Shown piece by piece: positions 7,532 to 18,800 of a stretch of DNA of 34,304 nt. Source of the DNA: Flavobacteriaceae bacterium (GTDB taxonomy: Bacteria; Bacteroidota; Bacteroidia; Flavobacteriales; Flavobacteriaceae); the NCBI GenBank assembly GCA_013001285.1, contig JABDMU010000011.1:1-34304 (forward strand). Direction: 5' to 3'. Positions within the stretch are counted from its first letter, which is position 1; each line of letters starts with the position of its first letter. The position numbers and the translations under genes were made by a program. The notes below the pieces were generated by a model. The model searched no databases, had not been told where the DNA came from, and saw only the letters and a program-made list of their open reading frames with translations.

Positions 7532-8830
7532 ATGAAAAATTTTACTCTATTTACGATCTTCGTTTTATTAGTATTTAGCAACATGTTTGCGCAACAAGAA
7601 AAAGGAATTATTGGCTATAACAATTGGCTGAATCCTTGGACCGAATTTAAGCCTAATAAAGTAGCTTATGGTACACCTACTCAAATCTTGAGTGGAAATA
7701 TCAACCGGGACACTAAATTGCATAAGAGAGAAACCTACTTACTGCTGGGTGATGTTTTTGTAACCGACAGCACGACCCTGACCATAGAACCTGGAACTGT
7801 GATCATTGGTGATTTTAAAACCAAGGGATCATTAACCATTAGCAATGGTTCTAAGATCATTGCCGAAGGTACCCACACCGATCCGATTATTTTTACCTCA
7901 AGTAGAAGCGTAAAAAAACCTGGCGATTGGGGTGGCATTTTTATCTTAGGAAATGCGCCAATTAGCAAATACGGAAACGAAGCATCTCTTAACTATGGTT
8001 TAAAACCATCCGATTTTAAAAGCATAAGCTATGGTGGCCTAGATCCAAATAGCAATTCAGGTATTTTTAAATATGTGAGGATCGAATTTGCAGGTAAACG
8101 AACTAAAGATTTCGGTTATTTTAACGGATTAACCCTTGCCGGAGTTGGAAGAGAAACAGTGATTGAAAATATCATGGTAAGCTTCTGTGAAGGCAATTCA
8201 ATCAACGTAATAGGTGGTGATCTCATTTTAGACAAGATGGTGTCCTACAAATCATATGTTAATGACTTTGAATTCAATAGCGGTGCCCAATGTAAACTGA
8301 TCAATTCTTTAGCTGTTAGATCACCTTATGCATCTGGTTCAGCTATTTCAAGATGTTTATATGTGGCCAATTACGATATAAAGGAAGAAGCCGATTATTC
8401 TAAAGCACAAACTTTTGTTGATGCTGAAAATTTATCCTTGGTAAATTTAAGTGATGATCTGTTTTACGATACCAAAATTGGTTTGGTGAACGAAGCTATT
8501 TATGTTGGAGAAGATGTCTCCTTCAGTATCGATAATAGCGTGATCTCTGGTTTTAGTCCTGCCGTGATCTTGGACGAAAATATTAAGATCAATAGCACCA
8601 ACTTAAACAAAATAAAATTTACCAGAACCTATTTCAATAATTGTAGAGGCAACATCTTTGTCAAAAACAATCCAAATAACGATGATTTAGAAAATTGGTA
8701 TGGGAGTAGCGCCTTTAACAATGTGTATTCCAGAGGACCGGATTCTGAAACGTTTATAGATTCTGATAATGCATCACGCCCTGATTTTAGATTGCAGATC
8801 AATAAAATTATCGCTTCTAATGACGACTAG
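7532..8830 (+). CDS. Exported right-handed beta-helix-like protein
   Basis: The 432-residue protein has a signal peptide (residues 1-20, ending MFAQ). A repetitive beta-rich body follows, with TLTIEPGTVIIGDFKTKGSL, SKIIAEGTHTDPIIFTSS and DWGGIFILGNAPIS, the pattern typical of secreted Bacteroidota parallel beta-helix proteins. Later segments (FKYVRIEFAG, VIENIMVSFCEGNSINVIGG) look like further coils. No T9SS C-terminal sorting domain and no lipobox are visible, so it may stay in the periplasm or be exported without CTD processing. It has its own promoter 50 bases upstream. The 142-base gap to the next gene, containing a GACTTTTT/AAAAAGTC inverted repeat (8892-8921), leaves co-transcription with the spr-like genes open. 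Confidence 0.75.
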   Translation: MKNFTLFTIFVLLVFSNMFAQQEKGIIGYNNWLNPWTEFKPNKVAYGTPTQILSGNINRDTKLHKRETYLLLGDVFVTDSTTLTIEPGTVIIGDFKTKGSLTISNGSKIIAEGTHTDPIIFTSSRSVKKPGDWGGIFILGNAPISKYGNEASLNYGLKPSDFKSISYGGLDPNSNSGIFKYVRIEFAGKRTKDFGYFNGLTLAGVGRETVIENIMVSFCEGNSINVIGGDLILDKMVSYKSYVNDFEFNSGAQCKLINSLAVRSPYASGSAISRCLYVANYDIKEEADYSKAQTFVDAENLSLVNLSDDLFYDTKIGLVNEAIYVGEDVSFSIDNSVISGFSPAVILDENIKINSTNLNKIKFTRTYFNNCRGNIFVKNNPNNDDLENWYGSSAFNNVYSRGPDSETFIDSDNASRPDFRLQINKIIASNDD

Positions 8831-8972
8831 CCCTTATGATGCTAGATCAGCTTATCATGAAAACAAATTTTATAAATAAAATAGATCAAGAGACTTTTTA
8901 TGTTGGTGATTAAAAAAAGTCGATTTAAACAAGAACCACAGCTTATAGGAAAAAAAATTACAACTAAACTAA

Positions 8973-10427
8973 ATGTACAGCACCAAATTTGCATATAAAC
9001 TATTACTCATATTTTCTTTTATTGTTTTTGGTATCGGCGAAAACTTAAATGCTCAAATAGTTATTGGTACTCCTAATCTAGGCTTTAGCCAAGCATGCGC
9101 CAATGAATCTTTCAACTCCTATAGTACAACCTTCGTTTTTTCTCCCGAAGAAAATTTGAACGCATCCAATCAATTTTCTATCGAATTGTCAGATGCCGAA
9201 GGCGATTTTTCTAATCCAACAGTGCTTTATACCTCTAACGCTGGAGCTGTGACCAGCTCACCAGCAACCTTAAATTTTGCTTTACCAACTACAACGGCAG
9301 GAGAAAATTATAAAATCCGAATTAAAAGCAGTTCCCCTGCAGCCACAAGTTCTAATTCGGCTGCCTTTGCTGCCTATTATAAATGGCAAGACACCCCTTT
9401 TAGTATCAATAACTTGGTGTCAACTGGCGCTTTTTGCGCAGGCGGAAATTACTTGTTATCCATCGATAATCCTGGTACTGGGATCAACGATTCTCCGCTC
9501 AATTATCCGTCACTTACCTTTAATTGGTACAAGGAAACCGGACAAACAACAGCTGTATTTGTTGCCGAAGGTCCTACCCTATCAGTTAATGTTGAAGGCA
9601 CCTATTTTGTTGAAACAAATTATGGCAGCTGTACATCAAATTCATTTTCAAACCATGTTACCATAAGCGAAGTCACTTCAGGTGAGGCCGAAGCCGGTAT
9701 TTCATCTAGTAAGGGCAATCCATATTGTCCTAGCCAAGGGATGACCACCTTGAGCACAATTGGCGGCCTGAGCTACCAATGGTTTAAAGATGGAGTTCCC
9801 ATTGCAGATGCAACAGATCAAATGTATCAAACGGATGAATCAGGAACTTTTGCGGTGCAAGTCGATTTGGGTGAATGCTCTGCTTCCGGACAAATAATGC
9901 TTGAAAGTGAACTGTTTGATGCCGAGATCAATGTTTCAGAATTCAATCCTATTGAAGACGGAGAATCCTTATGGGTCTATGTGACCACAAATGCGAATAA
10001 TCCAACCTTCGAATGGTATCTAAATGACAGCTTAATTACTGAAGCTACAGAAGACAATTACGAAGTCACGCAAATAGGGAGTTATAAAATTATTGTGAGC
10101 GAAACCTCGGGTTGTAATGGTGCTCGAGAATTTAATTTCGTGGTTAACGAGCCTTTCCCTGATGTTGAAAATATACCAAATGTCATCAGTCCAAATGGCG
10201 ATGGCATCAATGATAGTTGGGTCATCCCAACAAAATATGTAAGTGGCACCAATACTTCTGTTTTGATCATGAACAATCAGGGCAAAGTCATGCTACAAAC
10301 GAACGATTACCTCAATAATTGGCCTGAAAACAATTTGAATTTAACAAGTATCAATCAGGTCTTTTATTATGTCATAAACACAACGGATAACGAAACTCGA
10401 AAGGGTTCAATAACTGTTATAAAATAA
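8973..10427 (+). CDS. sprC: T9SS type-B sorting domain protein, SprC-like
   Basis: The 484-residue protein carries a signal peptide (ending LNAQ) and several Ig-like/PKD-like beta segments (SYQWFKDGVPIADA and FEWYLNDSLI are typical WYK-type Ig strands). It ends in a gliding-motility-associated C-terminal domain from about residue 400, with IPNVISPNGDGINDSWVI and a final GSITVIK. This CTD class (type B) directs export through T9SS. It is the first of four genes and ends one base before the ATG of the next. In F. johnsoniae the operon order is sprC-sprD-sprB-sprF, with sprC encoding such a protein, so the name rests on synteny plus domain content, not an alignment. Confidence 0.75.
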   Translation: MYSTKFAYKLLLIFSFIVFGIGENLNAQIVIGTPNLGFSQACANESFNSYSTTFVFSPEENLNASNQFSIELSDAEGDFSNPTVLYTSNAGAVTSSPATLNFALPTTTAGENYKIRIKSSSPAATSSNSAAFAAYYKWQDTPFSINNLVSTGAFCAGGNYLLSIDNPGTGINDSPLNYPSLTFNWYKETGQTTAVFVAEGPTLSVNVEGTYFVETNYGSCTSNSFSNHVTISEVTSGEAEAGISSSKGNPYCPSQGMTTLSTIGGLSYQWFKDGVPIADATDQMYQTDESGTFAVQVDLGECSASGQIMLESELFDAEINVSEFNPIEDGESLWVYVTTNANNPTFEWYLNDSLITEATEDNYEVTQIGSYKIIVSETSGCNGAREFNFVVNEPFPDVENIPNVISPNGDGINDSWVIPTKYVSGTNTSVLIMNNQGKVMLQTNDYLNNWPENNLNLTSINQVFYYVINTTDNETRKGSITVIK

Positions 10428-10428
10428 G

Positions 10429-12807
10429 ATGAAAACACAACTATTGGTTTTACTATTATGTTTCTGCGCGACTCAGTTCTTCTTCGCTCAGGAAGATGAT
10501 GGCGTAGTAGCGCTAAGTATTCCAATAAGAAATTCATTAACCTTCAACCGTTATATCATAAACCCAACTTTTAGTTTTGTAAGAGAACAGCATAAATACA
10601 TCAGTCTATATAACAAACGAGAATGGGTGCAATTTGATGACGCACCACTCACCTATTTAGCCAGTTATTCTGGTCGACTTGGGGAAAATATGGGTGCTGG
10701 ATTTGGATTGTTTCAGCAAAACTATGGCGTACTTACTACTTTTGGTGGCGTACTAAACTTTGCTTACAACGCTCGTATTTCGAGAGAGAACAACCTCACA
10801 TTCGGATTAAATATTGGTGCATACAAAAGCGGCCTTAATCAGACCAATGTGGTTACAAACTATGATGATCCATCATTACAAAATGTCCCTGAGAACTTCA
10901 TACTAACCGTCAATCCTGGGATCAATTTCGGATTGGAATTCTTTGATTTCGGCGTTTCCATCAACAATTTGGTGGCTTATAATTTTAATTCATCAAAATT
11001 AATTGAAGAGAACCCAGAGCGTGGTATTCAAGGCCATATTATGTATACCGGATATATGAACAGTAGCGGATTCTTTGATCAAGCCAAATTTTCAGGGCTT
11101 GTAAAATCAGAATTTAAAAAAGACGAAACCATCGTTTCTGCAACGACAATGCTTACCGTACCTAAAGGTATTTGGGCACAGGTTGGCTATAATTCAACTT
11201 ATGGTGTTTCTGGAGGGATTGGTCTAAACATAACGACACAAATAGCCATCGAATATAATTTTGAGAAGACTATTGGCGATCTAACCGAATTCGGTCCATC
11301 CCATGATGTTACCCTGGCTTACCGATTCAAAAACAACAAAAACTATGATTACAGTCGTGCTGATGAGGTTGTCGGACTTATATCATTGGAAAAAAATAGA
11401 AAGCCAGCTAAATTAAAATTATCTAAAGCTGAAGTCGAAGCAAAACGTGCATTAGCACAAGAACGCAAAGCTGAAGCTGAAGCCAAAAAGTTAGCCGATC
11501 AACAAGCCAAACAAGTAGCAGCAGCTGAAGCCAAAATGTTAGCCGAGCAAAAAGCTGAATCTGAAGCAGCAGCAGAAATGCAACGACTAGCTGAACAAAA
11601 AGCTAAAGAAGAAGTTGAGCAAAAAGCTAAGGTAGAAGCTGAAGCAGAAGCAAAACGCCTTGCTGAACAAAAAGCTAAAGAAGAAGCTGAGGCTGAAGTA
11701 AAAAGAGTAGCTGAACGGAAAGCTAAAGAAGCTGCAGAAGCTCAAGCCCAATTATTGGCTGAACAGAAGGCAAAAGAAGAAGCTGAAGCTCAATTATTAG
11801 CTGAGCAAAAAGCTGAGGAAGCAGCTCAAGCCGAAGCCCAAAAATTAGCCGAGCAAAAAGCTGCATCTGAAGCAGCAGCACAAGCGCAACGTCTAGCAGA
11901 TCAAAAAGCCGCAGAAGAAGCCGCTGCCACACCTACTGATGAACTTGCAAAAGCCATGTTAGCCATTGCGCAACAAGCAGCCGAATCAAAAGAAAAACAA
12001 GATGAATTATTCGATAAGATCGATGATATCGTTGAGATCAAAAATCAGGATCTGATCGATCTAAAAGAAGAGAATGATTTAAGTGAACAAGGCATTTCTG
12101 TTGAGCTGAAGCCATTTAAAAGTATCTCCGAAGAGAACGACAGGTTATTGGCCATGATCTCCCAATTGGATGCTGCCATTGTACAGCGCAATCAGGAAAT
12201 AGCCGACTTAAAATCATTATATGAAGCCGAATATAAAGTAGGCACCGTTTATCTTGATGAAATCGTCATCAATTATAAAAAGACCATGGATCGTTTAACT
12301 GCTGAACAAATTGAAGCGACCCAAGCCAAACTGAGATTACAATTACGCCTAGACGAGATTCAAGTTGCTACGGCATTTGAACGAAACAGACGTATCAAAC
12401 GTGCCGCTTTTGATAATGAAGAAGCGCGCTATCAGCAAGACCGAGAAACCCTGCAGAACATAAAAGCAAATACCCAAATAACTGGAAATGCATTAAAAGT
12501 TGAGGACTATGATTTTGGAGAAGAACAAACGAATAATATTCAAATTTTAAAGAATATCAAAAATGTTGAAAATGGTTATTATTTAATTATTGCTGTTCAC
12601 AATGATATTGAAAAAAGAAATGATTTTGTAACTAAGGTTGCAGCTTCAGGACGATTAGATGTTGACTTCTTTTATGACGTTAAAACCAGTAAGTATTACA
12701 TATACTATGACAAGTTTGAAAGTATTGAAGAAGCTAATGTTGGTTTGAATACAAAAGGAAATAAACCCTATAATATAAATATGTCCATCGTAAAAATAGA
12801 AGATTAA
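10429..12807 (+). CDS. sprD: PorP/SprF-type outer-membrane protein fused to long coiled coil and SPOR-like domain, SprD-like
   Basis: Four parts are visible in 792 residues. A signal peptide ends at FFAQ. A PorP/SprF-type beta-barrel domain (about 22-325) has the family hallmarks NRYIINPTFSFVREQHKYIS and GAGFGLFQQNYG. An Ala/Glu/Lys-rich helical stretch (about 325-505) repeats units such as LAEQKAKEEAEAE, followed by more coiled coil to about 700. The last ~80 residues (GYYLIIAVHNDIEKRNDFV, KYYIYYDKFESIEEA) look like a SPOR-type peptidoglycan-binding domain. The layout could anchor an outer-membrane barrel to the cell wall across the periplasm. It starts one base after the preceding stop and is followed by the adhesin gene, which supports the sprD assignment. 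SPOR assignment is by pattern only. Confidence 0.75.
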   Translation: MKTQLLVLLLCFCATQFFFAQEDDGVVALSIPIRNSLTFNRYIINPTFSFVREQHKYISLYNKREWVQFDDAPLTYLASYSGRLGENMGAGFGLFQQNYGVLTTFGGVLNFAYNARISRENNLTFGLNIGAYKSGLNQTNVVTNYDDPSLQNVPENFILTVNPGINFGLEFFDFGVSINNLVAYNFNSSKLIEENPERGIQGHIMYTGYMNSSGFFDQAKFSGLVKSEFKKDETIVSATTMLTVPKGIWAQVGYNSTYGVSGGIGLNITTQIAIEYNFEKTIGDLTEFGPSHDVTLAYRFKNNKNYDYSRADEVVGLISLEKNRKPAKLKLSKAEVEAKRALAQERKAEAEAKKLADQQAKQVAAAEAKMLAEQKAESEAAAEMQRLAEQKAKEEVEQKAKVEAEAEAKRLAEQKAKEEAEAEVKRVAERKAKEAAEAQAQLLAEQKAKEEAEAQLLAEQKAEEAAQAEAQKLAEQKAASEAAAQAQRLADQKAAEEAAATPTDELAKAMLAIAQQAAESKEKQDELFDKIDDIVEIKNQDLIDLKEENDLSEQGISVELKPFKSISEENDRLLAMISQLDAAIVQRNQEIADLKSLYEAEYKVGTVYLDEIVINYKKTMDRLTAEQIEATQAKLRLQLRLDEIQVATAFERNRRIKRAAFDNEEARYQQDRETLQNIKANTQITGNALKVEDYDFGEEQTNNIQILKNIKNVENGYYLIIAVHNDIEKRNDFVTKVAASGRLDVDFFYDVKTSKYYIYYDKFESIEEANVGLNTKGNKPYNINMSIVKIED
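11410..11935 (+). repeat. Degenerate tandem repeat coding for Ala/Glu/Lys coiled coil
   Basis: The DNA repeats GCTGAACAAAAAGC-type and AAAGAAGAAGC-type blocks many times, encoding LAEQKA and AKEEAEA units. It is TolA-like low-complexity sequence, where copy number could change by slippage or recombination. Confidence 0.7.
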
Positions 12808-12818
12808 TAAAAGGCCCC

Positions 12819-12855
12819 ATTCCATTTGATCTATGCCCTTAAGAGCATCTGGAAT
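12819..12855 (+). promoter_or_regulatory. Intercistronic hairpin between the sprD-like and sprB-like genes
   Basis: ATTCCA (12819-12824) pairs with TGGAAT (12850-12855), and inner ATGC (12833-12836) pairs with GCAT (12845-12848). It sits in the only sizeable gap of the operon, 17 bases before the adhesin ATG. No T-tract follows, so an RNA-stability or processing element is more likely than a terminator. Confidence 0.45.
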
Positions 12856-12871
12856 AAAAATCTAAAGTATT

Positions 12872-15800
12872 ATGAAAAAACCTACTTATACACATATAAT
12901 AATCATCTTCATAACCTTGTGCTTGGGTTTAGGTGCCAGTGCACAAAACTATGAACCGTTTACACCTCGATTTAACGACGATCTAAAGGGTGACATCGTA
13001 CTTATCGGAAATAATATTCTAGGGCCTGATAACAATGCCTTTAATAATCCTACGGTATATAATCACAATGTAGATATGACCTATATCGATATTGATGGTG
13101 ATCCTTCAACATTTAGTTCTTCCAGTGCAGATCTTGATATTCCCAACCCAAATTGCTATCGCATTATTCATGCGAGTTTGTATTGGGGCGCTGTAAGTCC
13201 GGGAAATGAATCCATTACAGATGTAAAATTCAAAGGACCTGTAGGCGGTTATAACGATATTCAAGGAACCATAATTTTTGATGCAAATGGAACATCCATT
13301 GATGGTGGTGATAGTTTTTCATATGCTTGTTATGCAGATGTAACTGATATCGTCACTGCTTTTGGATCTGGAGTTGATCTAGGAACCTATACTGTGGCTA
13401 ATGTATCTTCTGGCGAAGGAGAAACAGCAACCTATAATCCTTTTAACGGAACAGGACATTCTGCGGGATGGTCCTTATTTATTGTTTACGAAGATCCTAC
13501 CCTACCTGGGAAATCAATTACCAGTTTTGATGGTTTTTCTGCCATTAGTGTTCCTGGTGGCAATCCAAATTTAGATATTCCAATTGATGGATTTAGAACC
13601 GTGCCTGCTCCAGCACCTGTACGTGCCAACTTTGCATTCGCAACTTTAGAAGGCGATAGCCCAATTGTAGGCGATAGATTATTACTGAATGGTGTTAGTC
13701 TTTCAACAGTAGACCGTCCGGTAGATAACTTTTTCAATAGTTCAGTAACCCAATTAGATGCTACACCTGTTAACGATCGCGTTCCAAACAGTTCAAACAC
13801 CTTAGGATTTGACACAGGGGTCATGCCCATTCCAAATCCCGGAAACACTGTTATAGCTAATGATGCCACCTCGGCGATAGTTCGTTTAGAAACAAGTGGT
13901 GATACATTCTTTCAATATTTTTTCGCTTTTGCGGTCGAGATCATTGAGCCTTATATCGTCCTTACTAAAACAGTAGAAGATGATGCAGGAAATGATATTG
14001 GCGGTCAAGTGGTTGGTCTGGGAACACCTTTAAATTATATTATTGGCTTTCAGAATACTGGTAACGACCATGCCACAAATATGCAGATCAGGGATATTCT
14101 TCCTATCAATATAATATACAACCACCCAACCGATCTGGTCTTACCGCCTGGCGTTACTGTAAACAGTTATAATCCAGCTACAAGAGAACTTATTTTTGAT
14201 ATAGACGATTCTCTGGTCGAAGAGCATGATCCTGTATATGAGATTCGTATTGAAGTAATGACAGTTGAGACTTGTCAGGATTTAGAAGATTCTTGTGCAA
14301 ATCTTATTCTTAATCAGGCTTTTGCAACCTATAACGGTTTTTACAACCCAACATTTGAAATTACCGATGACCCTAGTGTCAGTAGCAATACAGGCTGTTT
14401 ATTATCGCCTCAAGCCACTAATTTTTTCGCGGATCTTAACGATTGTACCTTCGCTGAAGAAGTGGTGCTTTGTGGAGCTAGTATCGACCTTACGGCTGCC
14501 GATGGTTATGTGGGTTATTCATGGTCTACAAGTGATACGGGTACTCCAGTAATTGGAACCACACAAACCATAACGGTTACACAAACCGGAACATATTACG
14601 TCGCTAATACGGCCGAAGCACCTTGTCAATCGACCGAACAAGAGTTCAATGTCGTCCTTTTTGGTTCAGACATAGAAAATCCAGTCATTCCTTATGCAGA
14701 TGAAGTGGTCATCTGTCCTAACGATGGAAAAGAATTACCAAACATTTTCTTATGTGGTGCGAACGATTCACGACTTATTCAAACCAATCTCTCTGGAACG
14801 ACCTCAATTATTTGGGAAAAACTAGATGAATCTAGTTGTCCACCAGTTGCCGATCAAGATTGCGCCAATGAAGATGCAACTTGTAATTGGGACCAAGTAG
14901 AAACAGGCCCGGATTATCTGGCTGATACTGCTGGTCAATTCCGATTGACCATAAACTACGAAGGTGGTTGCTTTATGCAGTTCTATTTTAACGTATATAC
15001 CAACTTATTAAATGCCACGGTTACGGCTACAGATATCATATGTACAACGCCTGGTACCATCACGGTTAATGACGTACCATCAGGCTATGAATACAGTTTA
15101 GATGGTGTTAATTTTCAAACAAGTAATGTGTTTACGGTAACCACAGCTGGAAACTATACTGTTTATATCCAACAAATAGGGATCCCTACCAATCCTTGTG
15201 TCTTTACAGTACCAGATGTTCAGGTGAATGAACGTGATTTTACAGGTTCGGCTACAGTCATACAGCCCCTTTGCCATGGCGAAAAAGGAAGTATTCTATT
15301 GGCCGCAAATGATGTTGATCCACAGTATACTTATGCCTTATACCAAGGTGCGACCTTAGTGAATTCGGTTGGACCAATAATGGATAATACCTACAACTTT
15401 GAAAACTTAAATCCAGGAACCTACACAGCAACCATTGAAACTGAAAATGGCTGCTTGTTTTCTGAGGACTTTACTATTGTTGAGCCGCCATTGCTAACTG
15501 TAACGGCCGCCGTGACAATTCCACTTACCTGTACCGATGGTGAAATTACCATCTATGCCGAAGGTGGAACACCGCCGTATTTTTACTTTATCAATGGATC
15601 GACCGAGTTTCAAACAGTGCCTGAGATCGTAGTGACCACGGCTGGAACTTATGATATTTTGGTTGTAGATTCTAATAATTGCGAAGCCACCACAACGATT
15701 ACAGTTGATGCCATTCCACCACCTGAATTTAATATTACAACAACCGATATCTTATGTTCCGATTCAGGAGATACCGGAACGATCACTATAAATGTAACAG

Positions 15801-18800
15801 CTACAAACGGTAATAGTTTAGAATACAGTATTGATGGCGGTGTTACCTTTTTCAATTCAAATGTCTTTACTGGACTTGCCGAAGGTGATTACGACGTTGT
15901 CGTTCAATATTCTGTTGGTGCTTCAGTTTGTGATACGGTGCCTCAAACGGTTACCATTAATACTAATTCGGCCATTTCTGGTACTGCCGAATTAAGCTCA
16001 AATTATACGTGTACTGGCAATGGTACCATTACAGTTACTGCAGTTACGGGAGGCACTCCACCCTATTTATATAGTATTGATGGTGTCAACTTTCAGGCGA
16101 GTAATACCTTTTCAGGATTAACGGCTGGTACATATACCATTACTATTCAGGATGCAAATTCTTGTACTGCTGTTACCAATAGTATTACCATAGCACCTCT
16201 AGATCCACCAACCGATCTTACTTTCGACAATACACCACTATCCTGCCCTTCCAATACAACTACAGTGACCATTACGAGTGTGACCGGTGGAACTGGCGTT
16301 TTAGAATATCAGATCATTGCACCAGCAGCAAGTGCAACACCTTATCAAACGTCCAATGTATTTGCAGGATTAGCTCCTGGAACCTATACCTTCCAAGTAC
16401 GCGACGAAAACAATTGTGTTTATACAGAATCATATACTATTGACCCATTGCCAACGCCAACGGTCAATGTGGTTCTTACTCAAGGCTTAAACTGTACGGC
16501 ATCACCAGATGCCATACTTACAGGAACCATTACAGGACCTGCGCCTTATACTTATGCGGTGTCATTTAACGGTGCTGCCTATACGGCCTTAGGAGCAACT
16601 GGAACGCCTTTTAATTATGCAGCGTCTTCAGCAGGAACCTATCAGTTTGAGATCACAGATGCCAACGGCTGTACTGCCGAATCGGCTGTGATTACAGTAG
16701 ACGCTATTTCATTCCCTGACCTTTCGGCTGTCGTTCAATCTGAACCTATTCTTTGTAATGGCGATGCTAATGGTGCCATTGATGTGATCATTGATACATC
16801 AACGGGAACACCTCCATTCACAATTAACGTTTTTAACGATACCACTGGTTTCGATTATGGTTCGCAAACTTCAGGCTTAACAGCTGGATCATATACCATT
16901 ACCATTACCGATGCAAATTCATGTACTGGAACAGAAACGATCACGCTTACAGAGCCGGATCCTATTGTAGTGGATTATACGGTTGTTGATATTACCTGCG
17001 GTCCTGGTGGAAATTCTACCGGATCTATTACCATAAATTCTGTAACTGGTGGAACTGCTCCATATACCTATTATGTGACCAGTTCAAATGGCTATTCAAA
17101 TTCTGAGTTCAATGCAACAGGTACAAGTTCTGTGAGTTTTGACGTCGTTGATTTTGGTATTTACGAGATCAATGTGATCGATGCTAACGGCTGTTCTGTT
17201 TTGATACAAGATATTTTGGTGGCCTCACCGCCATCCGATCTGGATATTACGGTTACAGCAACTGTAGATTGCACCCTTGGTGGCGAAGCTGTCGTAAGCA
17301 TAGGTTCGTCCTTGCCGAGTGCCGGACCATTCTTTTTTAGTATTTATCAAGGACCAGGATCAGTATATCCAAATCCACCAGGATCTTGGATCCCCGAAGA
17401 TTCACCTGGTAGCCAGTCGGCGACATTTACAGGTTTGATCCCTGGTGTGTTATATACCTTCATTGTATACGATGCCTCAACAGATTGTCATTATTATGAA
17501 CCTGCAACTACACCGATTCCAACGAATTCAACGCTTACAGCCTCTGCTCTAAGCTCAAATAATATCACATGTACTGGATCAGCTGACGGAAATGTATCGT
17601 TCACTGTAACAAGTGTTTATGGCGTTCCAGTTAATGTAGATTATGAAGTATATGAAGAACTCACATTAAACCCAACAGGCATCAGTGGTTCTGATATAAT
17701 TCCTGCTAATGGTTCGATCACAGTAACCGACTTTGGTCCGCTTCCATTTGGTAATTATTTTGTTTTGATCACCGAGACAACTGGACCAAATGCGGGTTGT
17801 TCTGTGGTCTCAGTACCTTTTAATATTACCGAATCAGAAATATTACTGGCCATAAATGCGTCTGTAGATCAAAATGCTAACTGTAATGTTGCATCTGGTG
17901 TCATTTCTGTCATCGGACAAAACGGAACACCACCTTATCTCTATCAAATCACAACAACACCTGGTTCTCCGCTACCTTCAGACCCGAATTGGGTTGCTAC
18001 TAGTACCTTTAATGTGGATGCAGGAAATTATTACGCGCATGTCATGGATGACTATGGTTGTATAATTTCAAGTCCACTGGTAGTATTACCTATGGATCCT
18101 GCGCCTGTGATCTCAGCTACATTAAATAATCAATGTTCAACGGCTGAAGGTGCCTTTGAAATTGATGTAAACCTTGATATGGCGGGTATTGCACCGTATA
18201 GTTATAGTATTGATGGCGGTGCCTTTCAAAATCTAACAGCACCTTTTACCCTGTCTAATTTATTTTCAGGAACCCATACTATCGAAATTCAAGATGCCAA
18301 TGGCTGTGGAAATTTAGTTTCCGTAGATATTTTAGCACCTATAGAAATAACGGCTGATGTCACTGCTCAACCAACTTGTAACAACGACGATGGTGAAATT
18401 ACCATCACAGCTTCGGGTGGTTCTGGATCGTATAGTTATACCATAAATCCGAATCCAGCTTCAATTAGTTTGGCTGGCAACGTATTCTCTGGAGTGCCTT
18501 TCGGTATCTATACCATTACCATTACCGATACGCTTACTGGTTGTACTAGTGAGGTGACCATTTCAGTTCCTGAAGCAATGGCTCCTAGCTTTACAACAAC
18601 ACCAACTATGGTCACCTGTTTTGGCGATTTGGCATCTTTCGAAATTGATGTTTCAGGCTATGCTGGTCCATATACTTATGAAGTATTCGATAGTACGATG
18701 ACTTCAGTTCTTGGCCCTATTGCTGCAAATACATCAACCAACCCTGAAACAGTTTCAGGCATTGGTGCTGGTAGTTATACCGTGGTCATTACCGAAACTG

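Noticed and set aside
14295-14552. Several smaller ORFs in other frames inside the adhesin, coiled-coil and peptidase genes
   Set aside because: They overlap well-supported genes, lack domains or signals, and follow from codon bias of the real frame.
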